64,000 nt of DNA from Collinsella aerofaciens (GCF_015555045.1 NZ_JADNJQ010000003.1:51717-115716); one strand, 5' to 3'; counted from the stretch's first letter, positions 39,663 through 50,200 are shown. The notes: generated by a model from the letters alone, not told the origin. Translations and numbers: made by a program.

Positions 39663-39906
39663 AATTTTAACTGCGATTGCATTGGCGACGACTGTCGCGG
39701 CTGGTGCCTTTGCTGGCTATAAGATCGCGACAGACGATGAACTTCGAGGTCGTTTGCTTCGTAGTGCGCAAGATATTATCGATACATCCAAGAAGAAAAT
39801 GGATGTTATGACAGAAGATGTTGCAATGCGTACTGCTCAGGTAACGAAGAATCCCAAGATTAATCAGGGTTGGGTCAGCAACCAATGGGAAAATGTAGGC
39901 TATTAG
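39652..39906 (+). CDS. Small membrane-anchored hypothetical protein
   Basis: This 84-residue protein has one N-terminal hydrophobic segment (RILTAIALATTVAAGAFAGY) and a charged helical tail, reminiscent of YtxH-like proteins, though I cannot assign it. AAGGAGG precedes the ATG at 39652, which overlaps the end of parB by 11 bases, so it is coupled to the par operon. A terminator follows. Confidence 0.8.
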   Translation: MRNRILTAIALATTVAAGAFAGYKIATDDELRGRLLRSAQDIIDTSKKKMDVMTEDVAMRTAQVTKNPKINQGWVSNQWENVGY

Positions 39907-39915
39907 GTACCTAAC
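39903..39915. promoter_or_regulatory. Second TTAGGTACCTAA palindrome
   Basis: The same 13 bases as at 36398, overlapping the stop codon of the small protein gene, about 22 bases before the par operon terminator. Confidence 0.3.
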
Positions 39916-39936
39916 AATTACTTAGCATATTGTGAT

Positions 39937-39976
39937 GGGTCCTTGTCTGATTCACGAGACAAGGACCCCTTATTTT
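39937..39976 (+). terminator. Terminator of the par operon
   Basis: GGGTCCTTGTCT pairs with AGACAAGGACCC, followed by CCTTATTTT. Confidence 0.9.
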
Positions 39977-40030
39977 GGCCGTAAAAATGGGACCAGTAGC
40001 AGCTGATTCAAAATTAAGGTCAATAAATGA

Positions 40031-40067
40031 AACGACCCCGGTTGCATATCCTGCAACCGGGGTCGTT
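40031..40067 (-). terminator. Terminator of rlmN
   Basis: A perfect 16-pair stem AACGACCCCGGTTGCA with TGCAACCGGGGTCGTT, followed on the minus strand by TCATTTATT. Confidence 0.85.
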
Positions 40068-40070
40068 CGA

Positions 40071-40086
40071 TGTTTCACATGAAACG
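40071..40086. promoter_or_regulatory. Degenerate parS-like site near rlmN
   Basis: TGTTTCACATGAAACG matches parS at 14 of 16 positions. It lies 2 kb from the triple parS cluster. Confidence 0.5.
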
Positions 40087-40103
40087 TTTTGGGTGCGACT
40101 CCC

Positions 40104-41156
40104 CTATGCGTTCTTCTGAACTTTGAAGCGCTGCTTCAGCTGTCCGCAAGCGGCGTCAATATCGTTACCACGGGAGTTACGAATCGTTGTCTCGATGCCA
40201 CGGGACTCAAGGCGACGCTGAAGATCCTCAACCTTATGAATCGGCGACGGCTTGAGCGGGCTACCCTCGATGTCGTTAAGCTGAATGAGGTTAACGTGGC
40301 ACAGCGTTCCCTCGCAGAAGTCGCAGAGCGCCTGCATTTCCGGATTCGTATCGTTGACGCCTTCGATCATGGCATACTCATAGGTTGGGCGGCGGCCGGT
40401 CTTCTCGGTGTAGAGCTGAAGCGCTTCGTGAAGGCGAAGCAGCGTGTACTTCTTAACACCGGGCATGAGCTTATTGCGCGTCGACTGGATGGCGGAATGC
40501 AGTGAAACAGCAAGCGTGAACTGCTCGGGGATGTCGGCAAATTTGCGAATACCGGGAATAACGCCACTGGTAGAGACGGTGAGGTGACGAGCGCCGATAC
40601 CGATGCCATCGGGGTCGTTGAGGATTCGCAGCGCCTTGAGAACCTCGTCGTAGTTGGCAAACGGCTCGCCCTGGCCCATGAAGACAACGCTCGTGGCGCG
40701 CTCGCCAAAGTCGTTGGATACATGAAGTACCTGGTCGACGATCTCTTGAGCGGTCAGAGAGCGCTTGAGGCCGTTGAGACCGGTAGCGCAAAAGGCACAG
40801 CCCATGCCGCAGCCTGCCTGGGTGGAAACGCAGACGGAAAGCTTGTTACGACGGGGCATGCCGACAGTCTCGACGGAAACGCCGTCGTGGTATTCGAGCA
40901 GATACTTGCGCGAGCCATCTTTGGAAACCTGCTTGGTGAGTTCAGTGGGCGTGTCAAAGGCAAAAGCCTCCTTAAGCTGCTCGCGGAAAGCCTTGGGAAT
41001 GTTGGTCATATCGTCAAACGAACAAACGTTCTTCTCGAAGACCCATTCAATGAGCTGCTTCGCGCGGAACGCGGGCTGGCCAAGTTCGGCCACGAGCTCG
41101 CGAATATCGTTTTGGCTCAAGTCGCGAATGTCCTGAGATTTAGTCCTGGGATTCAT
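40104..41156 (-). CDS. rlmN: Dual-specificity RNA methyltransferase RlmN
   Basis: RlmN methylates A2503 of 23S rRNA and A37 of tRNAs by radical SAM chemistry. The 350-residue protein has the CxxxCxxC cluster in GCGMGCAFCATG, SVVFMGQGEPFANYDEVLKA, GARHLTVSTSGVIPGI, and the conserved cysteine near the C terminus (GNDIDAACGQLKQ). It is divergent from ddl. Confidence 0.97.
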   Translation of the reverse strand: MNPRTKSQDIRDLSQNDIRELVAELGQPAFRAKQLIEWVFEKNVCSFDDMTNIPKAFREQLKEAFAFDTPTELTKQVSKDGSRKYLLEYHDGVSVETVGMPRRNKLSVCVSTQAGCGMGCAFCATGLNGLKRSLTAQEIVDQVLHVSNDFGERATSVVFMGQGEPFANYDEVLKALRILNDPDGIGIGARHLTVSTSGVIPGIRKFADIPEQFTLAVSLHSAIQSTRNKLMPGVKKYTLLRLHEALQLYTEKTGRRPTYEYAMIEGVNDTNPEMQALCDFCEGTLCHVNLIQLNDIEGSPLKPSPIHKVEDLQRRLESRGIETTIRNSRGNDIDAACGQLKQRFKVQKNA

Positions 41157-41171
41157 GGAAGCCTTTCGATT

Positions 41172-41201
41172 TTGGGGAAACGTAGAGGGTATCGCTACAA
41201 T
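41172..41201 (+). promoter_or_regulatory. Promoter of the ddl-dinG pair
   Basis: TTGGGG and TACAAT with an 18-base spacer in the short gap between divergent rlmN and ddl. Confidence 0.55.
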
Positions 41202-41241
41202 ATGGTATCAGCTGCAGAAATTATAGAGGAGGAGTCTGCCC

Positions 41242-42207
41242 ATGCCGGGTAAAAGCCTAGAGAACATGCACGTAGCGGTCTTGGCGGGCGGTCATTCCGC
41301 TGAGCGCGAGATCTCGCTCAATTCGGGAAAGAACGTTGTGGTGGCACTGAAGGAAGCCGGCTACACCTCGGTGGAGCTGCTCGATACGGCCGCTGATGAC
41401 TTTATGGTAACCATGGCAACCGGCGGCTTTGACGTGGCGTTTATCGCCATGCACGGTGCCGGCGGCGAGGATGGTGCCATGCAGGGCGCCATGGAGACCC
41501 TGGGTATCCCCTACACGGCCTCGGGCGTGCTTGCTAGCGCCTGCGGTGCCGACAAAGAGGTCTCTAAGCTCCTGTACGCCAAGGCGGGCATTCCCATTGC
41601 CCCCGGCCTTGCGCTCGAGGTGGGCGATGAAGTCGATATCGATCATATCGTCGAGGTTTGTGGCGAGCGCAGCTTTGTGAAGCCGGCCGTCAACGGTTCC
41701 AGCTATGGCATTTCCCTGGTCCATGAGCCCTCCGAGCTGCCCGCGGCAATTGCCAAGGCGTTTGAGTACGGCGACAAAGTGCTGGTCGAGAAGTGCATCG
41801 AGGGTACCGAGATCACCGTCGGCGTGTACGGCGAGGACGACGTGCGCGCTCTGCCGATTGTCGAGATTCGTAAGCCCAAGGACTGCGAGTTCTACGATCT
41901 GGACGTGAAGTATGTCGACCCTACGGACATCCATCGCATTCCGGCGCAGATTTCACCCGAGAATTACACTCGCGCTCAGGAGCTTGCCTGCGCTGCTCAC
42001 AAGGCCCTCGGTTGCCTGGGTATCTCGCGCAGCGACTTTATTGTGAGTGAGGACGGCCCCGTCATCCTCGAGACCAATACCATTCCCGGCATGACCGATA
42101 CGTCGCTGTATCCGGATGAGATCCGCCACACCGACGACATGACGTTCCCGCAGGTCTGTGACAGCCTGATCCGTATGGGCCTTCGTCGAGCGGGCATTGC
42201 ATGCTAA
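41242..42207 (+). CDS. ddl: D-alanine-D-alanine ligase
   Basis: Ddl makes the D-Ala-D-Ala dipeptide of peptidoglycan. This 321-residue ATP-grasp enzyme has VLAGGHSAEREISLNSGKNV at the start, MHGAGGEDGAMQGAMETLGI, the central SFVKPAVNGSSYGISLVHEP, and LGISRSDFIVSEDGPVILET with NTIPGMTDTSLYP. The Tyr-type active-site loop indicates the D-Ala-forming enzyme rather than a D-Lac ligase, though this is inferred. GAGGAGG precedes the ATG. It overlaps dinG by seven bases. Confidence 0.96.
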   Translation: MPGKSLENMHVAVLAGGHSAEREISLNSGKNVVVALKEAGYTSVELLDTAADDFMVTMATGGFDVAFIAMHGAGGEDGAMQGAMETLGIPYTASGVLASACGADKEVSKLLYAKAGIPIAPGLALEVGDEVDIDHIVEVCGERSFVKPAVNGSSYGISLVHEPSELPAAIAKAFEYGDKVLVEKCIEGTEITVGVYGEDDVRALPIVEIRKPKDCEFYDLDVKYVDPTDIHRIPAQISPENYTRAQELACAAHKALGCLGISRSDFIVSEDGPVILETNTIPGMTDTSLYPDEIRHTDDMTFPQVCDSLIRMGLRRAGIAC

Positions 42208-45095
42208 TCGAGGACGCGGTTTCGTCAGGAACGCCGCAGTTTGTCATCGACTCCTATGCCACGCTTGCCGAACGCGCCAAAACGCAGTCCTTCGGCCTTA
42301 TCGAGGAAGATGTGATTGTCCTCGATACCGAGACCACGGGTCTTTCGGTGCAGGACAACGAGCTGATCGAGATCTCGGCGGCCCGTCTTTCGGGCCGCGA
42401 GATCGTCGACCGCTTCGATACCTTCGTGCATCCCAAGCAGCTGATTCCCGCCGAGATTACCGAGCTCACGAGCATTACAAATGCCGATGTGGCAGATGCC
42501 CCGTCGGCCGTTGAGGCTGTCGCCGCTCTCGCCGATTTTGTCGGTGGTTGCCCGGTGATCGCACATAACGCCACGTTCGACCGCTCGTTTATCGAGTCGG
42601 TCAAAGGCGGCGTCAACGTGAGCGGTATTTGGATCGATTCGCTGGCGCTGTCGCGCATCGCGCTTCCGCGCCTGGCCTCGCACAAGCTGTCTTTTATGGC
42701 CGATCTGTTTGGCTGTGACTCGGTATCACACCGTGCCAATGCCGACGTCGACGCCCTGTGTGGCGTATGGCGCGTGTTGCTCGTGGCACTCACCGACTTG
42801 CCCCAGGGCCTCATGGCGCGCCTAGCCGACATGCATCCGGACGTGCCTTGGTCCTATCGTCCAATCTTCTCATTCTTGGCGGGGCAGAACCCTGGTTCTA
42901 TCTTCTCTCTCAGCGCCGCTCGTGCTGACGTTCTCAAGGCCGATCGCGCCGACGATCGGGTGGACGCCGACGAACTGCCGGTACTCAAGATGCCGAGTCG
43001 TGAGGAGATTGAGGCAGACTATGCGCCAGGTGGCCTGGTCAATCGCATGTATCCCACCTACGAGCCGCGTGATGAGCAGATCGCGATGGCGCTCGAGGTC
43101 CGCGATGCGCTGGTCACGGGCACTCATCGTGTAATTGAGGCGGGCACGGGCGTCGGCAAATCGATGGCCTATCTGGTGCCTTTTGCCGAGGCAGCACGCC
43201 GCAACAACATCACGGTTGGTATTGCGACCAAATCGAACAATCTTGCCGACCAGCTCATGTACCATGAGCTGCCAAAACTTGCCGAGCAACTGGACGGTGG
43301 CCTGTCATTTTGCGCTCTCAAGGGCTATGACCACTATCCGTGCCTGCGCAAGCTTGAGCGCATGAGCCGAAGCCAGGTCGAGATTACCACCAAGCGCGAT
43401 CCGGCGGACACGCTCACGGCGGTCGCGGTCATTATGGCGTACGTCTGCCAATCAGCCGATGGCGACCTCGACTCGCTCGGCATTCGGTGGCGCAGCGTCA
43501 ACCGCCCCGACTTTACGACGGCCTCGCGCGAGTGTGCTCGTCGCCTCTGCCCGTTTTTCCCTGATAAATGTTTGGTCCACGGCGCTCGCCGTCGTGCAGC
43601 GCATGCCGACGTGGTGGTCACCAACCATTCCCTGCTGTTCCGCAATGTCGCGGCCGAGGGCAGGATTATACCTCCGATTCGTCATTGGGTAATCGACGAG
43701 GCCCATTCCATCGAGCGCGAGGCGCGCCGTCAGTGGGCGCGCGTGGTGTCGGCGGACGAATCACGCGTTCTGTTTGAGCGCCTGGGTGGCTCGAGCACCG
43801 GTGCGCTAAGCCAGGTTTCCCGTGATTTGGCAACCTCCGAGGGCTCTACGCTCTATCTGGGCCTTACTGCCAAGGCGACGTCGACGGTTGCGCGCGCGAG
43901 CATGGCAATCGCCGACGTGTTCGATGGCGTTCGCGAGCTCGGCCGCCGTGCCCGTGGGGGTTATGACAATGCCAATCTATGGATTGGCCCCGAGCTGCGC
44001 GAATCTGACGACTGGCATGATTTCTTACAGTCGGCCTACGCTGCTATCGATGCATTGGAACAAGCTGACAAGAGCGTCGACGCGCTGGTGCAGGCCGTCG
44101 CCGCCGACAAGCCCGAGGTTGTTGTCGACCTGGGCGATATCTCGCGCCGCCTGCACGAGCTGGCCGAGAACCTCAAACTCATCATCGACGGCACCGATGA
44201 ACACTACGTGTATTCGCTGCAGGTCAATCGCAGGTTGCGTGCCGGCGGAGAGTCAATGACCGCAGAGCGCATCGACATTGGCGAGGCCTTGGCAACCGAG
44301 TGGCTGCCCGAGGTTCACACGGCTATCTTTGCCTCGGCGACCATGACGGTGTCCAAAAGCTTTGAACACTTTAACCACGCGGTCGGCCTCGATCGCATCG
44401 GTGCTTCAACATCCTCATCGCTGCACTTGGACTCGAGCTACGACTTTGATTCGAACATGGCTGTAGTCGTTGCGGGCGATATACCCGATCCGCGCGATCG
44501 TGAGAGCTATCTTACGGCGCTCGAGCGCGTGCTGGTCGACGCCCATCTTGCCATGGGCGGATCGGTGCTCACGCTGTTCACCAATCGGCGCGACATGGAA
44601 GACCTGTACACCCGCGTTGAGCCCAAGATGGCCCGTGCGGGTCTGGAACTCAACTGCCAGCAGCGCAACTCGTCTCCTCGTCGCCTGCGCGACCGGTTTA
44701 TCAACGAGCCGACCTCGTCGCTTTTTGCGCTTAAGGCCTTCTGGGAGGGATTCGACGCCAGCGGCGAGACGCTGCGCTGCGTCATCATTCCCAAGCTGCC
44801 GTTCTCGAGCCCCACGGACCCGCTCTCGTGCGAGCGCAACTTGCGCGAAGACCGCGCTTGGGCGCGCTATTCGCTGCCCGAGGCGGTGCTCGAGGTCAAG
44901 CAGGCGGCCGGCCGCCTTATCCGCTCGTCGACCGATTGCGGCGTGCTGATTCTGGCCGACCCGCGCCTGGTGACGAAGGGCTACGGAAAGAAGTTCTTAA
45001 CGTCGCTGCCCACGAGCTCCTACCAGCGCATCGAATCGGCGCAGATCGGGCACTATCTGCAACTGTGGCGCGCACGCCACGAGCGGCGGCGCTAA
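42201..45095 (+). CDS. dinG: DinG-family helicase with N-terminal DEDDh exonuclease domain
   Basis: This 964-residue protein joins a 3'-5' exonuclease of the DnaQ type to an XPD/DinG superfamily 2 helicase. The exonuclease has VLDTETTGLSVQDNELIEIS, AHNATFDRSF and HRANADVDAL. The helicase has the Walker A EAGTGVGKSMAYLVPFAEAA, an iron-sulfur type cysteine set (CARRLCPFFPDKCLVHG plus an upstream Cys in HYPCLRKLER), the DEAH box WVIDEAHSIE, and the C-terminal motifs FTNRRDMEDLY, FWEGFDASGE and QAAGRLIRSS. DinG helicases remove R-loops and forks. Its start overlaps ddl. Confidence 0.94.
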   Translation: MLIEDAVSSGTPQFVIDSYATLAERAKTQSFGLIEEDVIVLDTETTGLSVQDNELIEISAARLSGREIVDRFDTFVHPKQLIPAEITELTSITNADVADAPSAVEAVAALADFVGGCPVIAHNATFDRSFIESVKGGVNVSGIWIDSLALSRIALPRLASHKLSFMADLFGCDSVSHRANADVDALCGVWRVLLVALTDLPQGLMARLADMHPDVPWSYRPIFSFLAGQNPGSIFSLSAARADVLKADRADDRVDADELPVLKMPSREEIEADYAPGGLVNRMYPTYEPRDEQIAMALEVRDALVTGTHRVIEAGTGVGKSMAYLVPFAEAARRNNITVGIATKSNNLADQLMYHELPKLAEQLDGGLSFCALKGYDHYPCLRKLERMSRSQVEITTKRDPADTLTAVAVIMAYVCQSADGDLDSLGIRWRSVNRPDFTTASRECARRLCPFFPDKCLVHGARRRAAHADVVVTNHSLLFRNVAAEGRIIPPIRHWVIDEAHSIEREARRQWARVVSADESRVLFERLGGSSTGALSQVSRDLATSEGSTLYLGLTAKATSTVARASMAIADVFDGVRELGRRARGGYDNANLWIGPELRESDDWHDFLQSAYAAIDALEQADKSVDALVQAVAADKPEVVVDLGDISRRLHELAENLKLIIDGTDEHYVYSLQVNRRLRAGGESMTAERIDIGEALATEWLPEVHTAIFASATMTVSKSFEHFNHAVGLDRIGASTSSSLHLDSSYDFDSNMAVVVAGDIPDPRDRESYLTALERVLVDAHLAMGGSVLTLFTNRRDMEDLYTRVEPKMARAGLELNCQQRNSSPRRLRDRFINEPTSSLFALKAFWEGFDASGETLRCVIIPKLPFSSPTDPLSCERNLREDRAWARYSLPEAVLEVKQAAGRLIRSSTDCGVLILADPRLVTKGYGKKFLTSLPTSSYQRIESAQIGHYLQLWRARHERRR

Positions 45096-46009
45096 AGCGG
45101 ACAGACGAGGGTTTTTGCCATATCGCACAGACGCTTTGACAGGGCGGGGTCATCCAAGATGCGGATGGCTCCGCCCGCTGCGATTATCTGGCTCAGTAGC
45201 CAACGCTCGGAGCCGTAATGCACGGTTACCGTTGCCGTGTCTGTCCCGCTGCGCTCGATTAGGGTGATGCCGGCCCAGTCCAGATGCTCCGCCATATCGA
45301 ATGGCATCAAAAGCTTTGCGCTATGCTGCGTCCGGGCAAGGGAATCGTGGAGGGATGCGACGTCCGGTGCGTGAGACACGACGGAGTCTTCCGTCAAGGT
45401 GAGTCCCTCGATTTTATCCATGCGATAGGTGCGCTGCTCATCGACTGCGATGTCCCAGGCAATCAAGTATGTTTGGTCGCCGTTTGCCGTAATGCGCAAG
45501 GGGTCGACCAGACGCTCGCGTGGCCGCGCATCGTCCATCGAGCGATACGAGATGCGGCAGCGAACGCCGTCCTGAATGGCGCAGCTCAGCTGCTGCCAGT
45601 GCGACCCGTGGTTGACGGTGTCAAAGACGCGCTGGTTATAGCCGAGCTCTTCGGGTAGAAGAGCATGCCGAATCCGGGCTGCCGTCTGTGGCTCGATCCC
45701 CAACGATTCAAGTTCGTGGTTGAGCACAGCGCCCTCGGCGGCACTCAGGCGCAACGGTAGAACACGCCCGGCGTCGCCGGTGAGGACCACACGCTCGCCG
45801 CGGCATTCGCAGATGATGCGCGCGCCCGATTCTCGGTCCGCGAGCGTCGAGACGATCTCGAGAATCTCGTCGAGCGACACCCCTGTGATGTCAAAGCGGC
45901 TGCAAATCTCGGCTCGTGTCATGCCGCTCTCGCCGGCGGCGTAGAGGGCCTCCATGATGTCGATGGCGCGCGAGAGTCTCTGCTCGCTGGTGAGTTTACG
46001 CACGGGCAT
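45092..46009 (-). CDS. WYL-domain transcriptional regulator (PafC-like)
   Basis: This 305-residue protein has an N-terminal winged-helix region (LSRAIDIMEALYAAGESGMT, RAEICSRFDITG) and a WYL domain with PLRITANGDQTYLIAWDIAV and RTYRMDKIEGL, then the WCX region. WYL proteins sense ligands or single-stranded DNA; PafBC of actinobacteria activates DNA-damage genes. I start at ATG 46009, overlapping the upstream WYL gene by 14 bases. Its stop codon overlaps the end of dinG on the other strand. Confidence 0.86.
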   Translation of the reverse strand: MPVRKLTSEQRLSRAIDIMEALYAAGESGMTRAEICSRFDITGVSLDEILEIVSTLADRESGARIICECRGERVVLTGDAGRVLPLRLSAAEGAVLNHELESLGIEPQTAARIRHALLPEELGYNQRVFDTVNHGSHWQQLSCAIQDGVRCRISYRSMDDARPRERLVDPLRITANGDQTYLIAWDIAVDEQRTYRMDKIEGLTLTEDSVVSHAPDVASLHDSLARTQHSAKLLMPFDMAEHLDWAGITLIERSGTDTATVTVHYGSERWLLSQIIAAGGAIRILDDPALSKRLCDMAKTLVCPL

Positions 46010-47018
46010 GCTCGTGCACCGCCCTTTCAATGAGGCGGTTCCACGCCTGCTTGAGCGATTTGGGGGCCACGGGCCTCATGCCGTCCATGGCGTGGGCCAT
46101 GCAAAATGAGGCGGCGGCTTCAAGGTCATGCACGTCAACGGTCCAGGTCCATCCCGCATCGGTGTGTGCGAGTTCACCTCGCCCGCGCGTGAGGCCGTTG
46201 ATCATATCGATCTGCGCCTGAGGGGCGAACGAGAACGTGGCTGCAACGGGCGGTCGGTCGGCAAAATCGAATTCAAAGAACAGATAGTCGTTGAGATTGA
46301 AGTCCGCGGGGATGGCGTAGGCCTTCGAGGGGCGCCAAGCGCGAACGATACGGTCGCAGCGGAATGTCCTGATGCCGTCGGTGACATTGTCGAGGCCGCA
46401 GAAGTACGCCACGCCCTCGCGTTCGAACATGCCGTAGACGCAGACGGTACGTTCTTTCTGCTCGCCGCGTCCGTTCTGATATAAAAATCGCAGTGCGCAT
46501 CGCTCGGCAAAGGCGCTCCATACCGCATCGACGGTGGGAGAGCGGCGGATTGGTGCTTCGTCCACCGTCGTCCTACCGGTGAGATAGGCAATCTTGGAGC
46601 GAATATCGGCAAGCGGTGCGGCAAAAGTGGATGAGCCGGCCGCTAGTGTCTGGTCGATGGCGTTGAGCAGGATATCGGCGTCGTCTGCGGTGATGAGGCC
46701 GCCTGCTGCAAAGGTGTGCTCGCGGTCGATTGTCCACGAGCTTTCCTCGGTCTCCTGCGCACCGGCGGGGCGAACCTCCTTGATTAAGATGCCACGCTCG
46801 AGCAGTTTGTCACGATCGCGCCGAAACTTGCGCTTATCCGAGTCGATGTTGCCGGAGCCATATCCCAGGTCGGAATCCAAGACGATCTGCTCGGTCGTCA
46901 GCGGTTCGGGGGAGCTGTTGAGCACAAAGAAAAGATTGAGGATGCGCTGAGCCGTTTTATCGAAACTGGGCTCCGAATTCCCCTTTTTAATTGTCGCGGT
47001 CGTGTCGCTTGCCGTCAT
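45996..47018 (-). CDS. WYL-domain transcriptional regulator (PafB-like)
   Basis: This 340-residue partner has an N-terminal winged helix (QRILNLFFVLNSSPEPLTTE, GNIDSDKRKFRRDRDKLLER) and a WYL domain with YGMFEREGVAYFCGLDNVTD, GIRTFRCDRIVRAW. The tandem arrangement with the following WYL gene matches PafB-PafC, which act as a heterodimer in the mitomycin response of actinobacteria. Nearby dinG fits a DNA-repair theme, although that link is inferred. Confidence 0.86.
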   Translation of the reverse strand: MTASDTTATIKKGNSEPSFDKTAQRILNLFFVLNSSPEPLTTEQIVLDSDLGYGSGNIDSDKRKFRRDRDKLLERGILIKEVRPAGAQETEESSWTIDREHTFAAGGLITADDADILLNAIDQTLAAGSSTFAAPLADIRSKIAYLTGRTTVDEAPIRRSPTVDAVWSAFAERCALRFLYQNGRGEQKERTVCVYGMFEREGVAYFCGLDNVTDGIRTFRCDRIVRAWRPSKAYAIPADFNLNDYLFFEFDFADRPPVAATFSFAPQAQIDMINGLTRGRGELAHTDAGWTWTVDVHDLEAAASFCMAHAMDGMRPVAPKSLKQAWNRLIERAVHEHARA

Positions 47019-47216
47019 AGAGTCCTCGCATGAGAAGGTGGTTTGCTGCCATGATTTTAGTCCGATATGGAGATTAGGCTATATCCTTGTCCGCTCGAGG
47101 CGTTAAGATGGCCCGAATTCGGTCGTTTGCGCTCGCTCGGGGTATACTTTCGACTATATACGGTTCTAATGTGCATGCATTGGGCCTATTTGTCGGATTA
47201 TGGATGTGGAGCGCAC

Positions 47217-50200
47217 ATGGCGAACACCCAGAACTATATTAACCACCTGCTGCAGAACACCGGCATTACGCCGGCATGCAGCGAAGAAGAGCGCTTGGCT
47301 GCCGAGGATATCGCTCAGATCTTCCGCAACCACGGCTTTGACCCCGAGGTTCAGGAGTTCAATGCCCCGGCGCCCAGTAGATTGGCATTTGCCGTTACCG
47401 GTATTCTTGCGTTTGCCGGCGCCCTGCTGATGGGCATCGGCGGCGGTATCGGCTTGGTCGGCACCTTGCTGGCCATTGTCGGCGCCGTTCTTTACGTGCT
47501 CGAGCGCACGGGCCACCCCGTGGTTTCGCGCCTGGGCAAGACGGGCGTGAGCCAAAATGTCATCGCCTACCACAAGGCCTCGGGCCCGCTCGCGTCTCCG
47601 CGCAACCGCCCGGTGGTCGTTGTCGCACACTACGACTCTCCCCGTGCTGAGCTGCTCGCCCGCGAGCCCTATGCTTCGTATCGTGCGCTCATCGCCAAGC
47701 TGTTGCCCGTTGCCACGATTGCCCCTGCTGCCGTTGCCATCCTGCGTATCCTGCCGCTCCCCGGCGCGCTCAAGGTTCTGCTGTGGATTGTCGCGATCCT
47801 CGCTTCCCTCGTTGCACTTGCCAACGCGGCAAACATCATCTCTAACCGCCACGTTCTTCCCTATACGTCCGGCGCGGTGTGCAACAAGTCTTCTGTCGCC
47901 GCTATGCTCGGCGTTATGGACAACGTTGCTCCCTTCCAGGGCGAGAACGAGTTTCCCGACGATGTTCCGTTCGATACCTATTTTGGGGAGCAGAAACGTC
48001 GTGCCGAGGAAATGGCGCGCGCGGCGGCGGAGTATGCCGCGGCCCAGCAGCAAAACGACTACGGCAACACCATCGAGTACGAAGAGCCTACCTACGCCGA
48101 GGACGAGTTCGGTCAGCCGATTGCTCCCGACGCTCAAACCGAGCCCGAACAGGGCGAGGCTTTTGACGAGCAGATTGAGGGCTTTGAGGGTGCGTCTGCC
48201 GACGAGACGCTGATTGGCGCCATCGTGCCCGAGGATCAGAATCAGGCTGTCCAGGCCGAAGAGTTCAATGACGAGGTTCCCGCTGCTGAGCCGGCGGAGG
48301 AGCCTGCCGCGGCCGAGCCCGAGCCCAAGCTCTATCGCAACGCCGCCGGCAACATTCGCTTTGGTTCGGATGCCATCCGTGCACTCGGAATGCTTCCCGA
48401 GTCCTGCACGCTCGATTACGAGGAGGGCGAGGAGCCGACGTTTGAGCCCGAGCCTGCGCCCGTTGTCACTGCGGATGATGAGTCTGCCGCGGTTACCGCT
48501 GCCGTTGCCGAGCCCGAGGCGGTGTCCGCGATCGATCCCGCGGCAGGACTGGACATTTTGGCTCCCGCCGCGCCGGCGCAAGACGTTGCGGACGAGTCTG
48601 ACGACGATTACGTTGAACAGCCGAGGCGCGTGTCTTACGAGAGCGATACTGATTTCTCTGCCGAGATTCCCGCGGCAACGCCCCATGCCGATATTGCATC
48701 CGCGTTCTCTTCGATTGGCGCCAGCGCTTCCAGCTTCTTTAAGGGTGCGCTTGCAAAGGGCAGGAAATTTGTCGACGATTTCGAGGAGAAGCGCGCTGCC
48801 GCACGCGAGGCTGCCGAGCAGGAGGCTATCGCTCAGCAGCAGGCAGCCGAGGCGGCACGTGAGCGCGCGGCGCAAGAGTTCGAGCAGAACGAGGCTATGC
48901 AGTCCGGGCCCGTCGACGCTGCCGAAGCTACGACGTCCTTTGAGTCCCAGCAACCGACGTCAGCGGATGTTGTTGAGGCAACAACGTCTTTCGAGGCTCA
49001 GCAGCACGTCGATAGCACCATGTCGTTTGATGCCGCGCAGTTCGATTCCACGATAACGTTTGAAAAGCAAGGCACCGCAATTGCCGAGCCCCTTCCTGTT
49101 TCCGATGAGCAGGGCGACGCGGCAGACGATGACGAGCCCATTGATGCTGCCGAAATCCAAGATGCCGCCGAGGACGAGTCCGTCGAGGCCAACTCTGACG
49201 AAGAGCAATACGCGGCAGCCGATCAAGGTGATTCGACCGAGGTCGAGCAGGAGGAAGTGCCTGCGGTTTCCGAGACTCCCGAGACGGATGAGTCGAGGCC
49301 TTACTCCACGCAGATTTTCACCATGCCGACCCCGAGTGGTTCCGGTGCCACGGTTGCCAATGTCGCTCCCACCCAGGACGAAACGGTCGATTCCCTTATG
49401 GCCCAGATTTCCTCCCAGGCATCGCCGCGTCCGCAGATGAATGTTCCCGATCCGGCGTCGGCACCGTCGCCTGCACCTTCCTCGTCTCCGCTGGCTTCGG
49501 TCCCCGATCCGTCGCTGCCGTCTATGAAGCAGGCAAACGTTGCGTCTCGCACGTCGCTGTTCGACCTTCCCGATCCCTCTGCCCAGGTCAACGACCCCTT
49601 TGCTACTGCCCAGGGTCCCGAACCAACATCGGCACCCGTTGCGCCTCCTATGCCCGTTGCGTCGGGCGCGCAGCCGATCGAGACCATTTCGGCTCCCGCC
49701 CCGGCGGCACCCAAGTCTCGCAAACGCGGCCTGGGTGGCCTGTTCGGTCGTAAAAGGAAAAACGAGCAGGACAGCATGAGTGATTGGCTGGGCGTCGAAG
49801 ACAATTACGATGCCAAGAAGTCCGGTCGCGGTATCGGTTCGTGGGATAACTTCGAGGACGATAACGATGGTTGGAAGGGCGGCGCTACGTCTTCCGATGG
49901 CGCTTCTTCCGAAGATATGCTCTCGGCTGTCGCCTCTATGGGCGATGATGAGCTGCTCGGTCACGATATCTGGTTTGTGGCAACGGGCGCCTCGGATTGT
50001 GATGGCGCCGGCATGAAGGCCTTCTTGGCTTCGCATCGCGATAAGCTCCGCGGCGTATTCTTCATCAATCTTGAATCCGTCGGCGCCGGTAGGCTTTCGG
50101 TGGTGACGGTCGAGGGCGAACAGCAGCTGCTCAAGGGCGATCGCCGCATCATGAACCTGGTCAGCAAGGTGTGCAAGTCGTTCCATGTCGATTGTGGCGC

